Positions 34,383 to 41,724 are shown, numbered from the stretch's first letter. The stretch is DNA of 50,968 nucleotides from JAWXBM01 sp034440115 (GCA_034440115.1 JAWXBM010000060.1:1-50968), one strand, 5' to 3'. Translations and numbers: made by a program. Notes: generated by a model not told the origin, from the sequence alone.

Positions 34383-34388
34383 TTGTCT

Positions 34389-34579
34389 TGTAGGAGGCCG
34401 CTCTCGGGCATCCTTTGATCGCTCTCGCACATCCGTGTGCTCCGCGATCTGTGCGCATCCCTGCGCAAATTCGCGGCACCGGTGGATCCCTGCACAATGG
34501 CCGCTCTCGGGCGACATTCCGGCCCAATCGCGCGCAATGCGCGCTCCTACAATGGGTGCTGGTCTATCTTATGTAGGAG
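34389..34579. repeat. Cluster of TGTAGGAGC-type repeats
   Basis: Three copies lie in the 327-base gap between the divergent antiporter and SLC13 genes: TGTAGGAG at 34389-34396, an inverted copy TCGCGCGCAATGCGCGCTCC ending TACA (34528-34551), and TGTAGGAG at 34572-34579. The phrase CCGCTCTCGGGC also occurs twice (from 34398 and 34501). No gene is seen. The remainder, to the SLC13 start, is AT-rich and could hold that gene's promoter. Confidence 0.55.
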
Positions 34580-34698
34580 ACAGCCTCGCCGCCACACTAA
34601 TAGCGATATGTATTGCGTAATAACGATTCTTATCGCATTATTTTCTGCAGCAAGAGGTTGTGGGGACCTGGTTCGCAGTCCGTTTATTGGAGATTTCA

Positions 34699-36477
34699 AT
34701 GTCGCTGCAAATGATCCTGGTCCTGGCGATCACGGTGGTCGTTTTTTTCGGTTTCGTGCGGGAACGCCAGCCGCCCGATGTGACCGCCCTTTTAGGCGTC
34801 AGCCTGTTGCTGATCTTCGGTGCACTCAGCTCGAACGAATTCCTCGGTGTCTTTGCCAATGGTGCGCCCATCACCATCGGCGCCATGTTTGTACTGAGCA
34901 AGGCGCTGGAGAATACCGGTGTCATTGCCGGCATGGGTGCACTGGCCAGTCGCCTCGCTGGCGAATCCTGGCTGCGCGCCATGTTATTGCTGTTAATACC
35001 GGTTGCGTTCCTGTCGGCTTTCGTCAACAACACCCCGGTTGTTGTGGTACTCACGCCAGTGGTCATCGCACTGGCGCGGCAGCAAGGCCATGCATCATCC
35101 CGCTACCTGATTCCACTGTCCTTCGCAGCCATTCTGGGCGGCACCTGCACATTGATCGGCACATCAACCAACCTGCTGGTTGACAGCATCGCCCAGCGTG
35201 AAGGGATGGCAGCCTTTGGCATTTTCGACATCACCGGAGTTGGCGTTCTTCTGGCTATAGCCGGCATTCTTTATATGCTGCTGTTTGGCTGGTGGTTACT
35301 GCCGGATCGCCCCGAACAATCGGTCCGGCTTCCCACCGGCACACGGCGATTTCTTACCGAGGCGGTGATTCCCGCAGGCTCACCTTTGATTAACCAGAGA
35401 GTCAGCGAAAGCAGCCTGGCTCGTCACCATGTGCTCAAAATTCACCGCGGTGAGCATGTGCTGCGAGGGAACACGGCGGGCGCGGTGCTCAAGGCCGGAG
35501 ATCGTTTGATCATCGAGAGTGAGCGTGACGAGGTCATTAACCTGCGCAACACCAAAAACCTGAAACTGGCGGGGGTTGAAAAAGGTGCGTTGCAAACTCT
35601 GGCCCAAAAGCAGGCACAAATCGTTGAAGCGATCATTGGGCCGGAGGCACCCATCCTCGGCAAAACCACCAAGGAACTGCGTTTCGATCTCCGTTTTGGC
35701 GTACATGTAGTGGGCATCTACCGGCACAAAAAACGCCTCAACCGCAGCATTTCGGAGCTGCAGCTAAAAGTGGGAGACATTTTATTACTGGAAGGGGCTC
35801 CAGCGGACCTGATGTCCCTTTACGACAACCGAAATTTCATCAACATTGCCATACCCGAAAACCGGCCGCTGAATCGGGACAAAGCCTGGATCGCCGTGCT
35901 GGCCATATTCCTGGTGGTGCTCCTGGCTGCCTTCGACATGATGCCTATAGTCACACTGGCGGTGATTGGCGCAACCACGGTAGTGATCACCGGCTGTCTC
36001 ACAGCGGAACAAGCCTACCAGGCCATACACTGGCCCATCCTGCTGCTGATCTTCGCCATGCTGGCGATTGGCCTGGCGCTGGAACAAACCGGGGCCATGA
36101 CGCTGATGGTGAATGGCCTGGCCAAATGGGCTATCGCCCTGGGGCCCATGGGTTTACTGATTACGCTCTATGTGGTGACGTCGTTTTTGACTGAGTTCAT
36201 GAGCAACAATGCGACTGCCATCCTGCTGACACCCATCGCGATAGGTGCAGCCCTCGCAGCCGGACTGGATCCCAAGCCTTTCGTCGTTGCTGTAATGCTG
36301 GCAGGTAGCGCCAGTTTCGCCACGCCCATCGGCTACCAGACCAACACCTTTGTGTACCAGGCGGGAGGCTACCGCTTCACCGACTTTCTGCGGATTGGCT
36401 TGCCCATGAACATATTGGCGCTAATCGTTTCGGTGTGGTTGATTCCGAAGTTCTGGCCCTTGGTGCCTCTCGGGTAG
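34699..36477 (+). CDS. SLC13-family permease with TrkA-C domains
   Basis: A 592-residue inner-membrane ion transporter of the divalent anion:Na+ symporter type. Helical halves flank two soluble TrkA-C (RCK-C) domains at about 190-360; repeated phrases such as VLKIHRGEHVLRG-DRLIIES and VVGIYRHKKRLN-GDILLLEG mark them. The conserved FVNNTPVVVVLTPV and FMSNNATAILLTPI loops are the substrate/Na-binding SNT-like motifs of the two halves. The ATG at 34699 has GGAG upstream and is preferred to the GTG at 34660. The substrate may be sulfate, a dicarboxylate or another anion. Confidence 0.9.
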   Translation: MSLQMILVLAITVVVFFGFVRERQPPDVTALLGVSLLLIFGALSSNEFLGVFANGAPITIGAMFVLSKALENTGVIAGMGALASRLAGESWLRAMLLLLIPVAFLSAFVNNTPVVVVLTPVVIALARQQGHASSRYLIPLSFAAILGGTCTLIGTSTNLLVDSIAQREGMAAFGIFDITGVGVLLAIAGILYMLLFGWWLLPDRPEQSVRLPTGTRRFLTEAVIPAGSPLINQRVSESSLARHHVLKIHRGEHVLRGNTAGAVLKAGDRLIIESERDEVINLRNTKNLKLAGVEKGALQTLAQKQAQIVEAIIGPEAPILGKTTKELRFDLRFGVHVVGIYRHKKRLNRSISELQLKVGDILLLEGAPADLMSLYDNRNFINIAIPENRPLNRDKAWIAVLAIFLVVLLAAFDMMPIVTLAVIGATTVVITGCLTAEQAYQAIHWPILLLIFAMLAIGLALEQTGAMTLMVNGLAKWAIALGPMGLLITLYVVTSFLTEFMSNNATAILLTPIAIGAALAAGLDPKPFVVAVMLAGSASFATPIGYQTNTFVYQAGGYRFTDFLRIGLPMNILALIVSVWLIPKFWPLVPLG

Positions 36478-36490
36478 AACCAGAGCCGTA

Positions 36491-37405
36491 TTATTCAGCG
36501 CAATGCCCGGCTTGGTGGCAAACCACTTCGCTGTCCGCCCTTTCAATCTGCAGGGTGGCATGTTCAATGCTGAACTGATGTTCCAGCTTATGCGCCACAT
36601 CGTGCAGGAAACGATTATCGGCAGGTAAAGGCTGCATCACCAAATGCGCCGTTAAAGCCGTATCGGTGGTGCTCATGGGCCAAATATGTAAATCGTGAAC
36701 GGCAGTAACGTTGGGCAAACCGGTTAAATAAGCCCGTACGCCTTTCGGGTCAACATTTCTCGGCACAGCGTCCACCGCAAGGTTAAGCGAATCGCGCAAC
36801 AGTCCCCAGGTGGAAAGCAAAATCACCAGAGCGATTACCAGGCTGATGATCGGGTCCACCCATGACCAGCCATACTTCCAAATCAGGGCACCGGAAATCA
36901 CCACACCCAGCGAAACAGCTGCATCGGCTGCCATGTGCAGATAGGCACCCCGAATGTTCAGATCATCGTCCTTGCCTTTGAAAAAGAACAGGGCAGTAAC
37001 ACTGTTGATCACCACACCAATGGCGGCTACTACCATGATGGTTACCCCGGCAGGTTGTGCCGGCGTCATTAATCGGGTGATGGCTTCCCAGCCAATGGCG
37101 CCTACAGCGCCCATCAACAACAGGCCACTGAATAAGGAGGCGAGGATGGTTGCGCGGGAATAACCGTAAGTACGCCTGGTCGATGGCCTCCGTTTGGCCA
37201 GTGTTGCTGCGCCCCAGGCCAGCAGCAGCCCGATGACATCACTGAGGTTGTGGCTGGCATCCGTGAGTAACGCTAACGAATTGGACAACACGCCAAAAAC
37301 CACTTCGATAATGACGAATGCGACATTGAGCGTTACGCCAACCGCAAATGCCCGGCTGTAATCCGGCGGTGCGTGGTGATGCGAGTGCGTGGTCTGTCGG
37401 TTCAT
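36491..37405 (-). CDS. Cation diffusion facilitator (Zn/Co/Cd exporter)
   Basis: A 304-residue inner-membrane metal:proton antiporter with six helices and a cytoplasmic C-terminal domain. The metal site is seen as HNLSD in helix 2 (DASHNLSDVIGLLLAW) and HMAAD in helix 5 (AYLHMAADAAVSLG). The N-terminus is His rich (THSHHHAPP), and the C-terminal ferredoxin-like domain holds VHDLHIWPMST. It is close to the CzcD/ZitB group. It is tandem with the GDT1-like gene, 40 bases downstream of it, suggesting a metal homeostasis pair. Confidence 0.92.
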   Translation of the reverse strand: MNRQTTHSHHHAPPDYSRAFAVGVTLNVAFVIIEVVFGVLSNSLALLTDASHNLSDVIGLLLAWGAATLAKRRPSTRRTYGYSRATILASLFSGLLLMGAVGAIGWEAITRLMTPAQPAGVTIMVVAAIGVVINSVTALFFFKGKDDDLNIRGAYLHMAADAAVSLGVVISGALIWKYGWSWVDPIISLVIALVILLSTWGLLRDSLNLAVDAVPRNVDPKGVRAYLTGLPNVTAVHDLHIWPMSTTDTALTAHLVMQPLPADNRFLHDVAHKLEHQFSIEHATLQIERADSEVVCHQAGHCAE

Positions 37406-37445
37406 AATTGTGGAGTTAATTGTGGGGTCAGAGTGGACTCCATCT

Positions 37446-37730
37446 CTAGCTGGTGGTCAGGCCATGGTAAAGGGTCCAGGCACCAATCAGCATAAAGCCA
37501 GCACCAGCCACGATGGACATCATTTTGACATTGACCACTTGCGCGAGCAGGCTGCCAGCCACTACACCCATAGCGCTGGCCACGACCAGTGCTGAAGCTG
37601 AGCCTGCAAAAACCACCCACTTGCTGACGGCTTTATCCGCCGCAAACAGCATGGTAACCAGTTGGGTTTTGTCCGCCAGTTCGGCAATGAAAATACTGGC
37701 AAATATCGTGGCAAACAGTTTCCATTCCAT
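37446..37730 (-). CDS. GDT1/TMEM165 (UPF0016) family protein, single-domain
   Basis: A 94-residue membrane protein with three helices and one copy of the family motif, ELADKTQL at 17-24 (E-x-G-D-K/R-T/S type, with Ala for Gly). Most members have two such halves, so this one would work as a dimer of half-units. The family exports Mn2+ or exchanges Ca2+/Mn2+ with protons. It lies before the CDF exporter on the same strand. I looked for a Mn (yybP-ykoY) riboswitch upstream and did not see one. Confidence 0.88.
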   Translation of the reverse strand: MEWKLFATIFASIFIAELADKTQLVTMLFAADKAVSKWVVFAGSASALVVASAMGVVAGSLLAQVVNVKMMSIVAGAGFMLIGAWTLYHGLTTS

Positions 37731-37888
37731 GCTGTGATCCTGATTATTAAGGTAAACCGAATTGTATTCGTTTTGAAGCTACGGGTTTGTTGCTGCGTAT
37801 CGACACTGAAAATTTGCATGCCAAGGTTGATTCGGCACATGCCGACAAGGATACTTACATCCTTCAACCTTTCAAAAAAGTAAATTCC

Positions 37889-38806
37889 ATGAGCGATATT
37901 CAGAAAATCTGGTTCAACGGCGAAATGCGTGATGCCGATGATTGCAAAGTACACGTACTCAGTCACGCCCTGCATTATGGCAGTTCGGTGTTTGAGGGTA
38001 TTCGTGCTTACGAAACCAACCAAGGCACGGCAGTTTTCCGCCTGGAAGATCACATCAAGCGTTTGCGCTTTTCGGCCGACGTGTACCGCATTCCTTTGAC
38101 CTACAGCAACGAAGAGCTCAGCCAGGCTTGCTGCGACACGGTTAAGGCCAATGGCCTGAAGAGTGCATATCTGCGTCCGTTGGTCATGCGTGGCAACTGC
38201 GGCCTGGGTGTGTTGCCCAAAGACATGAGCAAGGTAGACGTGATTATCATCGCCACCAAATGGGGTGCTTACTTGGGCGAAGAAGGACTGCGCAACGGTA
38301 TTCGCGCCTGTATCTCCTCGTGGAACCGGTTGGCTCCAAACACCATTCCACCGGGCGTTAAAGCCGGTGGCAATTACCTTTCCAGCCAGTTGATTGGCAT
38401 GGAGGCCCGTGATCGTGGCTTCGAAGAAGGCATCGCGCTGGGTAATGACGGCCTGCTCAGCGAAGGCGCTGGCGAGAATATTTTTATCGTCTCGCAGGGG
38501 CGGATACTGACCCCGCCCGGATCGGCTTCCATACTTGCGGGCATTACCCGTAGCACCGTGATGACGCTGGCTGCGCAGATGGGCCTGCAAGTGCAAGAGC
38601 AGACCATTGCCCGCGAGCAGCTCTATGCAGCCGATGAAGTCTTTATGACCGGTACGGCAGCAGAAGTAACACCGGTGCGCCAGGTGGATCATATGACCAT
38701 CGGAGCAGGGGGTTGCGGACCCATCACCCGCAAAATCCAGGATGCGTTTTTTGGCCTGTTCAACGGCCAGACGCCGGATCAATGGAATTGGTTGAGGCCT
38801 ATTTGA
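37889..38806 (+). CDS. ilvE: Branched-chain amino acid aminotransferase
   Basis: A PLP fold-type IV aminotransferase of 305 residues that makes leucine, isoleucine and valine from their 2-oxo acids and glutamate. The Schiff-base lysine is Lys158 (PPGVKAGGNYLSSQ). HYGSSVFEGIRAY, LRPLVMRG and SEGAGENIF are typical. The frame is open from 37787, but homology starts at the ATG at 37889 (MSDIQKIWFNG). The ribosome site is weak. Divergent from the GDT1 gene across a 158-base promoter region; no leader peptide is seen. Confidence 0.94.
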   Translation: MSDIQKIWFNGEMRDADDCKVHVLSHALHYGSSVFEGIRAYETNQGTAVFRLEDHIKRLRFSADVYRIPLTYSNEELSQACCDTVKANGLKSAYLRPLVMRGNCGLGVLPKDMSKVDVIIIATKWGAYLGEEGLRNGIRACISSWNRLAPNTIPPGVKAGGNYLSSQLIGMEARDRGFEEGIALGNDGLLSEGAGENIFIVSQGRILTPPGSASILAGITRSTVMTLAAQMGLQVQEQTIAREQLYAADEVFMTGTAAEVTPVRQVDHMTIGAGGCGPITRKIQDAFFGLFNGQTPDQWNWLRPI

Positions 38807-38815
38807 AATGCTCGC

Positions 38816-38891
38816 CGTCATTCCGGACTTGATCCGGAATCCACCAGCACATTATGGGCGATGGATTCCCCGGATCAAGGCCGGGATGACG
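38816..38891. repeat. GTCATTCCGGAC-type inverted-repeat element
   Basis: CGTCATTCCGGACTTGATCC opens it and CCGGGATGACG (38881-38891) closes it. It begins nine bases after the ilvE stop. Relative of 29926-30020, and continues directly into the 23-bp tandem array. Confidence 0.7.
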
Positions 38892-38990
38892 ATGCAGCTA
38901 TGGCCGGGATGACGATCCAGCTATGGCCGGGATGACGATCCAGCTATGGCAGGGATGACGATGCAGGTTTGGCCGGGATGACGATCTAAC
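38881..38990. repeat. 23-bp tandem array grown from the repeat end
   Basis: Four full units (38881-38903, 38904-38926, 38927-38949, 38950-38972) and a partial fifth (38973-38990). Each begins CCGGGATGACGATSCAG (the fourth CAGGG) and ends TATGG or TTTGG. Each unit begins with the right end of the inverted-repeat element, so the array seems to have arisen by multiplication of that end. Confidence 0.85.
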
Positions 38991-39020
38991 ATTTACGCTG
39001 TCGCAAATAAACTCAAGCAA

Positions 39021-39037
39021 GTGACAATTATTGTCAC
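39021..39037. promoter_or_regulatory. Perfect dyad, possible enhancer-binding site
   Basis: GTGACAATTATTGTCAC: eight-base arms around one central base. It lies about 135-150 bases before the expected start of the sigma-54 RNA, a usual distance for an activator of sigma-54 promoters. The activator is unknown. Confidence 0.5.
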
Positions 39038-39078
39038 GCGCATGACACACACGGACATTGAGCCCGCCGCAATTACGG

Positions 39079-39130
39079 GTTTATGTTTGAACACATATCC
39101 TCTATGTTCATGTTTTTAAACAACATAAAC
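39079..39130. promoter_or_regulatory. Nested inverted repeats upstream of the sigma-54 promoter
   Basis: GTTTATGTT (39079-39087) and AACATAAAC (39122-39130) are perfect inverted arms. Between them TGAACACATA and TATGTTCA form a second, imperfect pair, giving four TATGTT-like half-sites. Expected position is -92 to -41 relative to the RNA start. It could bind an activator or bend the DNA. Confidence 0.45.
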
Positions 39131-39143
39131 AATTCTCCCTAGC

Positions 39144-39160
39144 TTGGCCCACTTCTTGCT
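39144..39160 (+). promoter_or_regulatory. Sigma-54 promoter
   Basis: TTGGCCCACTTCTTGCT, with GG at 39146-39147 and GC at 39158-39159 and exactly ten bases between, fits the -24/-12 consensus (TTGGCAC-N5-TTGCW) closely. Transcription should start near 39171. Confidence 0.6.
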
Positions 39161-39170
39161 TTAATACTCC

Positions 39171-39590
39171 CGAACTAACTGACTGGTAGCAGTTAGTGGG
39201 AACGAGACGGATCCTCGCCCCTCTTTGCCCAAACGAGGCTCCGTCTCTTCCCGACTTTAAATGGAACTGCCAGGAGGAAGTGACACAACGATTTTATGGC
39301 AAGGATGACAGTTTCGCAGGACAGGCGATTTGGTGCTGGTCATTCTTGAGCTGGAAAGTATTCGCCACCTGCAAACTGACTAAAAGATCAGTTGTACTGC
39401 CTCTGGCAGAGATAGAGAAAGTACAGGTTTATCAGCTTGTTCATGTTGCAACAGAATGCATGGGGGACAGGTAAGAAAGGAGAAAGGTCGAGGGGGAACT
39501 TGGCCGGATCCAAAAATAGATGGACTCTGTTTCTCAAATGATTCAGAACATCATCATGCTCACTGACCCGGCCACTGGCCGGGTTTTTTT
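39171..39590 (+). ncRNA. Candidate sigma-54-dependent non-coding RNA, about 420 nt
   Basis: Between a sigma-54 promoter and a strong terminator lies a transcript without a convincing gene. It opens with a hairpin CTAACTG/CAGTTAG (39175-39196). A long stem follows, made of GGGAA/TTCCC, GAGACGG/CCGTCTC and CCTCG/CGAGG (39198-39252). Downstream are about 13 GGA trinucleotides, including CAAGGATGAC, close to the CsrA/RsmA consensus as I recall it. The one open frame (39196-39474) begins with GTG inside the stem and its product looks random. A size near 420 nt and sigma-54 control recall CrcZ of pseudomonads, but no CA-rich Hfq/Crc motifs and no cbrB are seen. The family is unknown to me. Confidence 0.5.
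39567..39590 (+). terminator. Rho-independent terminator of the candidate RNA
   Basis: CCCGGCC (39567-39573), loop ACT, GGCCGGG (39577-39583), then seven T (39584-39590). A seven-pair GC stem with a U run; no coding gene on the plus strand precedes it within 750 bases, so it must end another transcript. The rest of the gap to the lrp stop (39591-39692) shows nothing. Confidence 0.93.
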
Positions 39591-39692
39591 GCCGTGTTCA
39601 CTTCTGAAACAACGCGCACATCAAGCTTGCTGCCACGGCACTGACTGGTATTTAGAGATCACCTCTTGGGTTTATCATTAATAGCTGCGGCG

Positions 39693-40169
39693 TTACAGCG
39701 GCAACTGGGTGCGACTGACGATACGATTCAGCACGATGGTGGAATCGATGGTATTGATGGCATCAATCACCGCCAACTCACGTTTGAGAAAACGCTCATA
39801 GTCTTCCAGGTCGCGAGCAACCACACGCAGCATGTAATCGCTGGAACCGGTTACCACACTGCAGTCCATCACGTTGGCCAGATTTTTTACCGCCAGCTCA
39901 AACGCCTCTGCGGTTTTCCATTCGTTGGCACTTAAGCGCACAGATACATAGGCAGTTACATCAAAGCCGGCCCGTTTCTGATCTATCAGTGCAATGTATC
40001 CGCTGATATAGCCTTGCTCTTCCAATCGCCTCCAACGGCGGGCAACCGGTGTGGCCGACAGATTCAAGCGCTCCGCCAGCTCGACATTGGTCAATCGACC
40101 GTGTTGTTGCAGCAAGTCCAAAAGGCGGCGATCGGTATCGTCCAGTTCATTAGTCATTTTTATTTCCAA
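39693..40169 (-). CDS. Lrp/AsnC-family transcriptional regulator
   Basis: A 158-residue feast/famine regulator. The helix-turn-helix covers about 10-60 (LLDLLQQHGRLTNVELAERL, then LSATPVARRWRRLEEQG). The RAM/ACT-like ligand domain covers about 70-150, with VVTGSSDYMLRVVARDLEDY as the effector-binding region. It is divergent from the PrnB-like gene with a 157-base gap that contains three dyads, so it probably controls that gene and itself. The effector is likely an amino acid, perhaps tryptophan given the neighbour, but this is inference. Confidence 0.92.
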   Translation of the reverse strand: MEIKMTNELDDTDRRLLDLLQQHGRLTNVELAERLNLSATPVARRWRRLEEQGYISGYIALIDQKRAGFDVTAYVSVRLSANEWKTAEAFELAVKNLANVMDCSVVTGSSDYMLRVVARDLEDYERFLKRELAVIDAINTIDSTIVLNRIVSRTQLPL

Positions 40170-40180
40170 ATCTGAATATC

Positions 40181-40232
40181 TTAGTGCTTTCCACTAACTT
40201 ATCGTTATTTAATAGCGATATTAGCGAACTAA
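40181..40232. promoter_or_regulatory. Three dyads between lrp and the PrnB-like gene
   Basis: TTAGTG-CTTTC-CACTAA (40181-40197), a 21-base palindrome with nine of ten pairs matching, arms TATCGTTATT and AATAGCGATA (40200-40220), and TTAG-CGAA-CTAA (40221-40232). Centres are about 21 and 16 bases apart, near whole turns of the helix, as expected for Lrp-type octamers wrapping DNA. Confidence 0.5.
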
Positions 40233-40326
40233 TGACAGATTGAATAGCTAGAATAGCCTTCCGATCAGGCAAATCTGTTCAAGCCATGACAGACCGTTAA
40301 CCCGAAGAATTTCAGGAAATTGAACC

Positions 40327-41511
40327 ATGTCGAAAAAAGCCCGCGCCTTGGACCACTGGATCCGCACGGATTTCCGCCAGATGAATACGGAGCTTGAGGA
40401 AATCTACTTCGCCCAGGAAGCCAGACACGTGGTACCGGAAGCTGGGGCCAGCATTCGCGAGCAGTTGGTGGCAGGCGGTCGTGCCCTGATCAGGCCGTTG
40501 CTCAAGGAAGGCAGCACCGACCAGGGCTTTGATGCCGCTTACAACCTGCTGGGCTGCGTTGGCCTGTATATGGCCGCGTGTCGCAGACATGACATCACCG
40601 AACCGTCGCGCGAGACTACTTCGCCGTTGGTTGAGGCATCAGCGCTGGCGCTGCACATCTCAACCACACTGGGCGTCAGTCCGCGATTCGCCAGCAGCCA
40701 TCTCACCACTCATAACCTGGCAGTTGATGGCAAATACCGCAGTTTTACCTCGCTCGAGGATGAACGAATTTTCCTGGACTACAATTCTTTGGGTGTATTT
40801 GCTTACCAGCGTGCGGCTGAAACCTTGCGCCGAATACTGCCTTTGGGTGTATCGCACCCCTTGGCCTGCTATCTGTTTGAGGATGCCAAATCCGCACTGG
40901 ACGATGTGGCCAAGTGGAATGATCGTTTGTTCAACGAACTGGACCCGGCGCGCTTTTTCAGTTGTGTCCGCCCGTACTACAAACCCTATCGCGTAGGGCC
41001 AAAAGTTTACCGCGGAGCCAATGCCGGCGACTTTGCGGGCATCAACGTCATCGACTTGCTGCTGGGTGTGTGCAATGCAGACAATCCAACCTATGCGCAG
41101 ATTCTGACTGACAAATACTTATTCATGCTGCCAGAAGAGCAAGCGATGTTGAAAGACTGTTCTCGGCGCAAAAGCTTCATGACGCAATTCCTGGAATTGT
41201 CCCGAGCCCGCAATCGACCAGAAACCTTCGAGAAAAACCTGCGGGCTTATCTTGCTACGGTGGACGCCCACGGCCACGCCGCAGCCCAACACCACAACCG
41301 GTTGGTGGAGAAGTACATCCAGCAACCCGCAGCTCAGTTACCGGCTGACGGGCTGGACAACATCACTGCCAGTGGGCCGCCGCTGCACGTGCTGCTGAAT
41401 TCTCTGGAACAACTGCGGGATTTACGCTTGGCCGCTAAGCGTGACGATATTCCAACGCGCTACAAAGAACTGAAGAAATTGCGAGCTGAACTGGGTTCAG
41501 CAGACAGATGA
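40327..41511 (+). CDS. PrnB-like heme enzyme of the IDO/TDO superfamily (DUF1864-type)
   Basis: A 394-residue cytoplasmic protein. The segment CVRPYYKPYRVGPKVYRG-ANAGDFAGINVIDLLLG resembles the indoleamine-dioxygenase core and the pyrrolnitrin enzyme PrnB, which rearranges 7-chlorotryptophan. His315 and His317 (DAHGHAAAQHH) lie where I recall the proximal heme ligand, near 313 in PrnB. No halogenase or other prn gene is near, so pyrrolnitrin itself is unlikely. A role in tryptophan or related indole metabolism is possible. AGGAA precedes the ATG. It is divergent from an Lrp-family gene and ends before a bidirectional terminator, so it is probably a single-gene unit. Confidence 0.68.
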   Translation: MSKKARALDHWIRTDFRQMNTELEEIYFAQEARHVVPEAGASIREQLVAGGRALIRPLLKEGSTDQGFDAAYNLLGCVGLYMAACRRHDITEPSRETTSPLVEASALALHISTTLGVSPRFASSHLTTHNLAVDGKYRSFTSLEDERIFLDYNSLGVFAYQRAAETLRRILPLGVSHPLACYLFEDAKSALDDVAKWNDRLFNELDPARFFSCVRPYYKPYRVGPKVYRGANAGDFAGINVIDLLLGVCNADNPTYAQILTDKYLFMLPEEQAMLKDCSRRKSFMTQFLELSRARNRPETFEKNLRAYLATVDAHGHAAAQHHNRLVEKYIQQPAAQLPADGLDNITASGPPLHVLLNSLEQLRDLRLAAKRDDIPTRYKELKKLRAELGSADR

Positions 41512-41656
41512 TCCTATGAATTTAGTGAGTGAATGTCCGTTGAAGACAGGCCGGGATGCCACCTGTATTGGAGAAAGGCAGCAAATTCTATCAGCGAACG
41601 GGCGAGCCCAGCCATTTTGCCAAGACAATACCTTAGCGATATTTCACAAGCAAGGC

Positions 41657-41699
41657 CAAAAAAAATCCCCGGAAGCGTTAGCTCACCGGGGATTGTTTT
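41657..41699. terminator. Bidirectional terminator between the PrnB-like and csp genes
   Basis: AATCCCCGG (41664-41672) and CCGGGGATT (41686-41694) form a nine-pair stem with a 13-base loop. T runs follow on the plus strand (41696-41700), and an A run precedes it (41658-41665), giving U on the minus strand. It serves both convergent genes. Confidence 0.88.
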
Positions 41700-41724
41700 T
41701 CTTTTTGCCTGTTTTTACTCTGGT

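Noticed and set aside
37731..37888. Mn-sensing yybP-ykoY riboswitch before the GDT1-like gene
   Set aside because: Looked for because the family often carries it; the conserved loop sequences are not there, only a short TCGGC/GCCGA hairpin without a U run.
37562..38821. 419-codon open frame on the minus strand across ilvE and the GDT1 gene
   Set aside because: It is the antisense of ilvE; both plus-strand ilvE and minus-strand GDT1 have clear family motifs, and this frame has none.
38881..38990. CRISPR array
   Set aside because: The 23-bp units are directly adjacent without unique spacers, and no cas genes are in the window.
39196..39474. Open frame of 92 codons inside the sigma-54 transcript
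   Set aside because: Begins with GTG inside a strong RNA stem, has no ribosome site, and the product has no recognisable motif or normal codon choice.
39171..39590. 6S RNA, tmRNA, RNase P RNA or CrcZ
   Set aside because: None of their conserved segments is recognisable; CrcZ fits in size and promoter type but not in motifs or neighbours.
40327..41511. Pyrrolnitrin biosynthesis cluster
   Set aside because: A PrnB-like gene is present, but no tryptophan halogenase, no prnC or prnD and no other natural-product genes are nearby.
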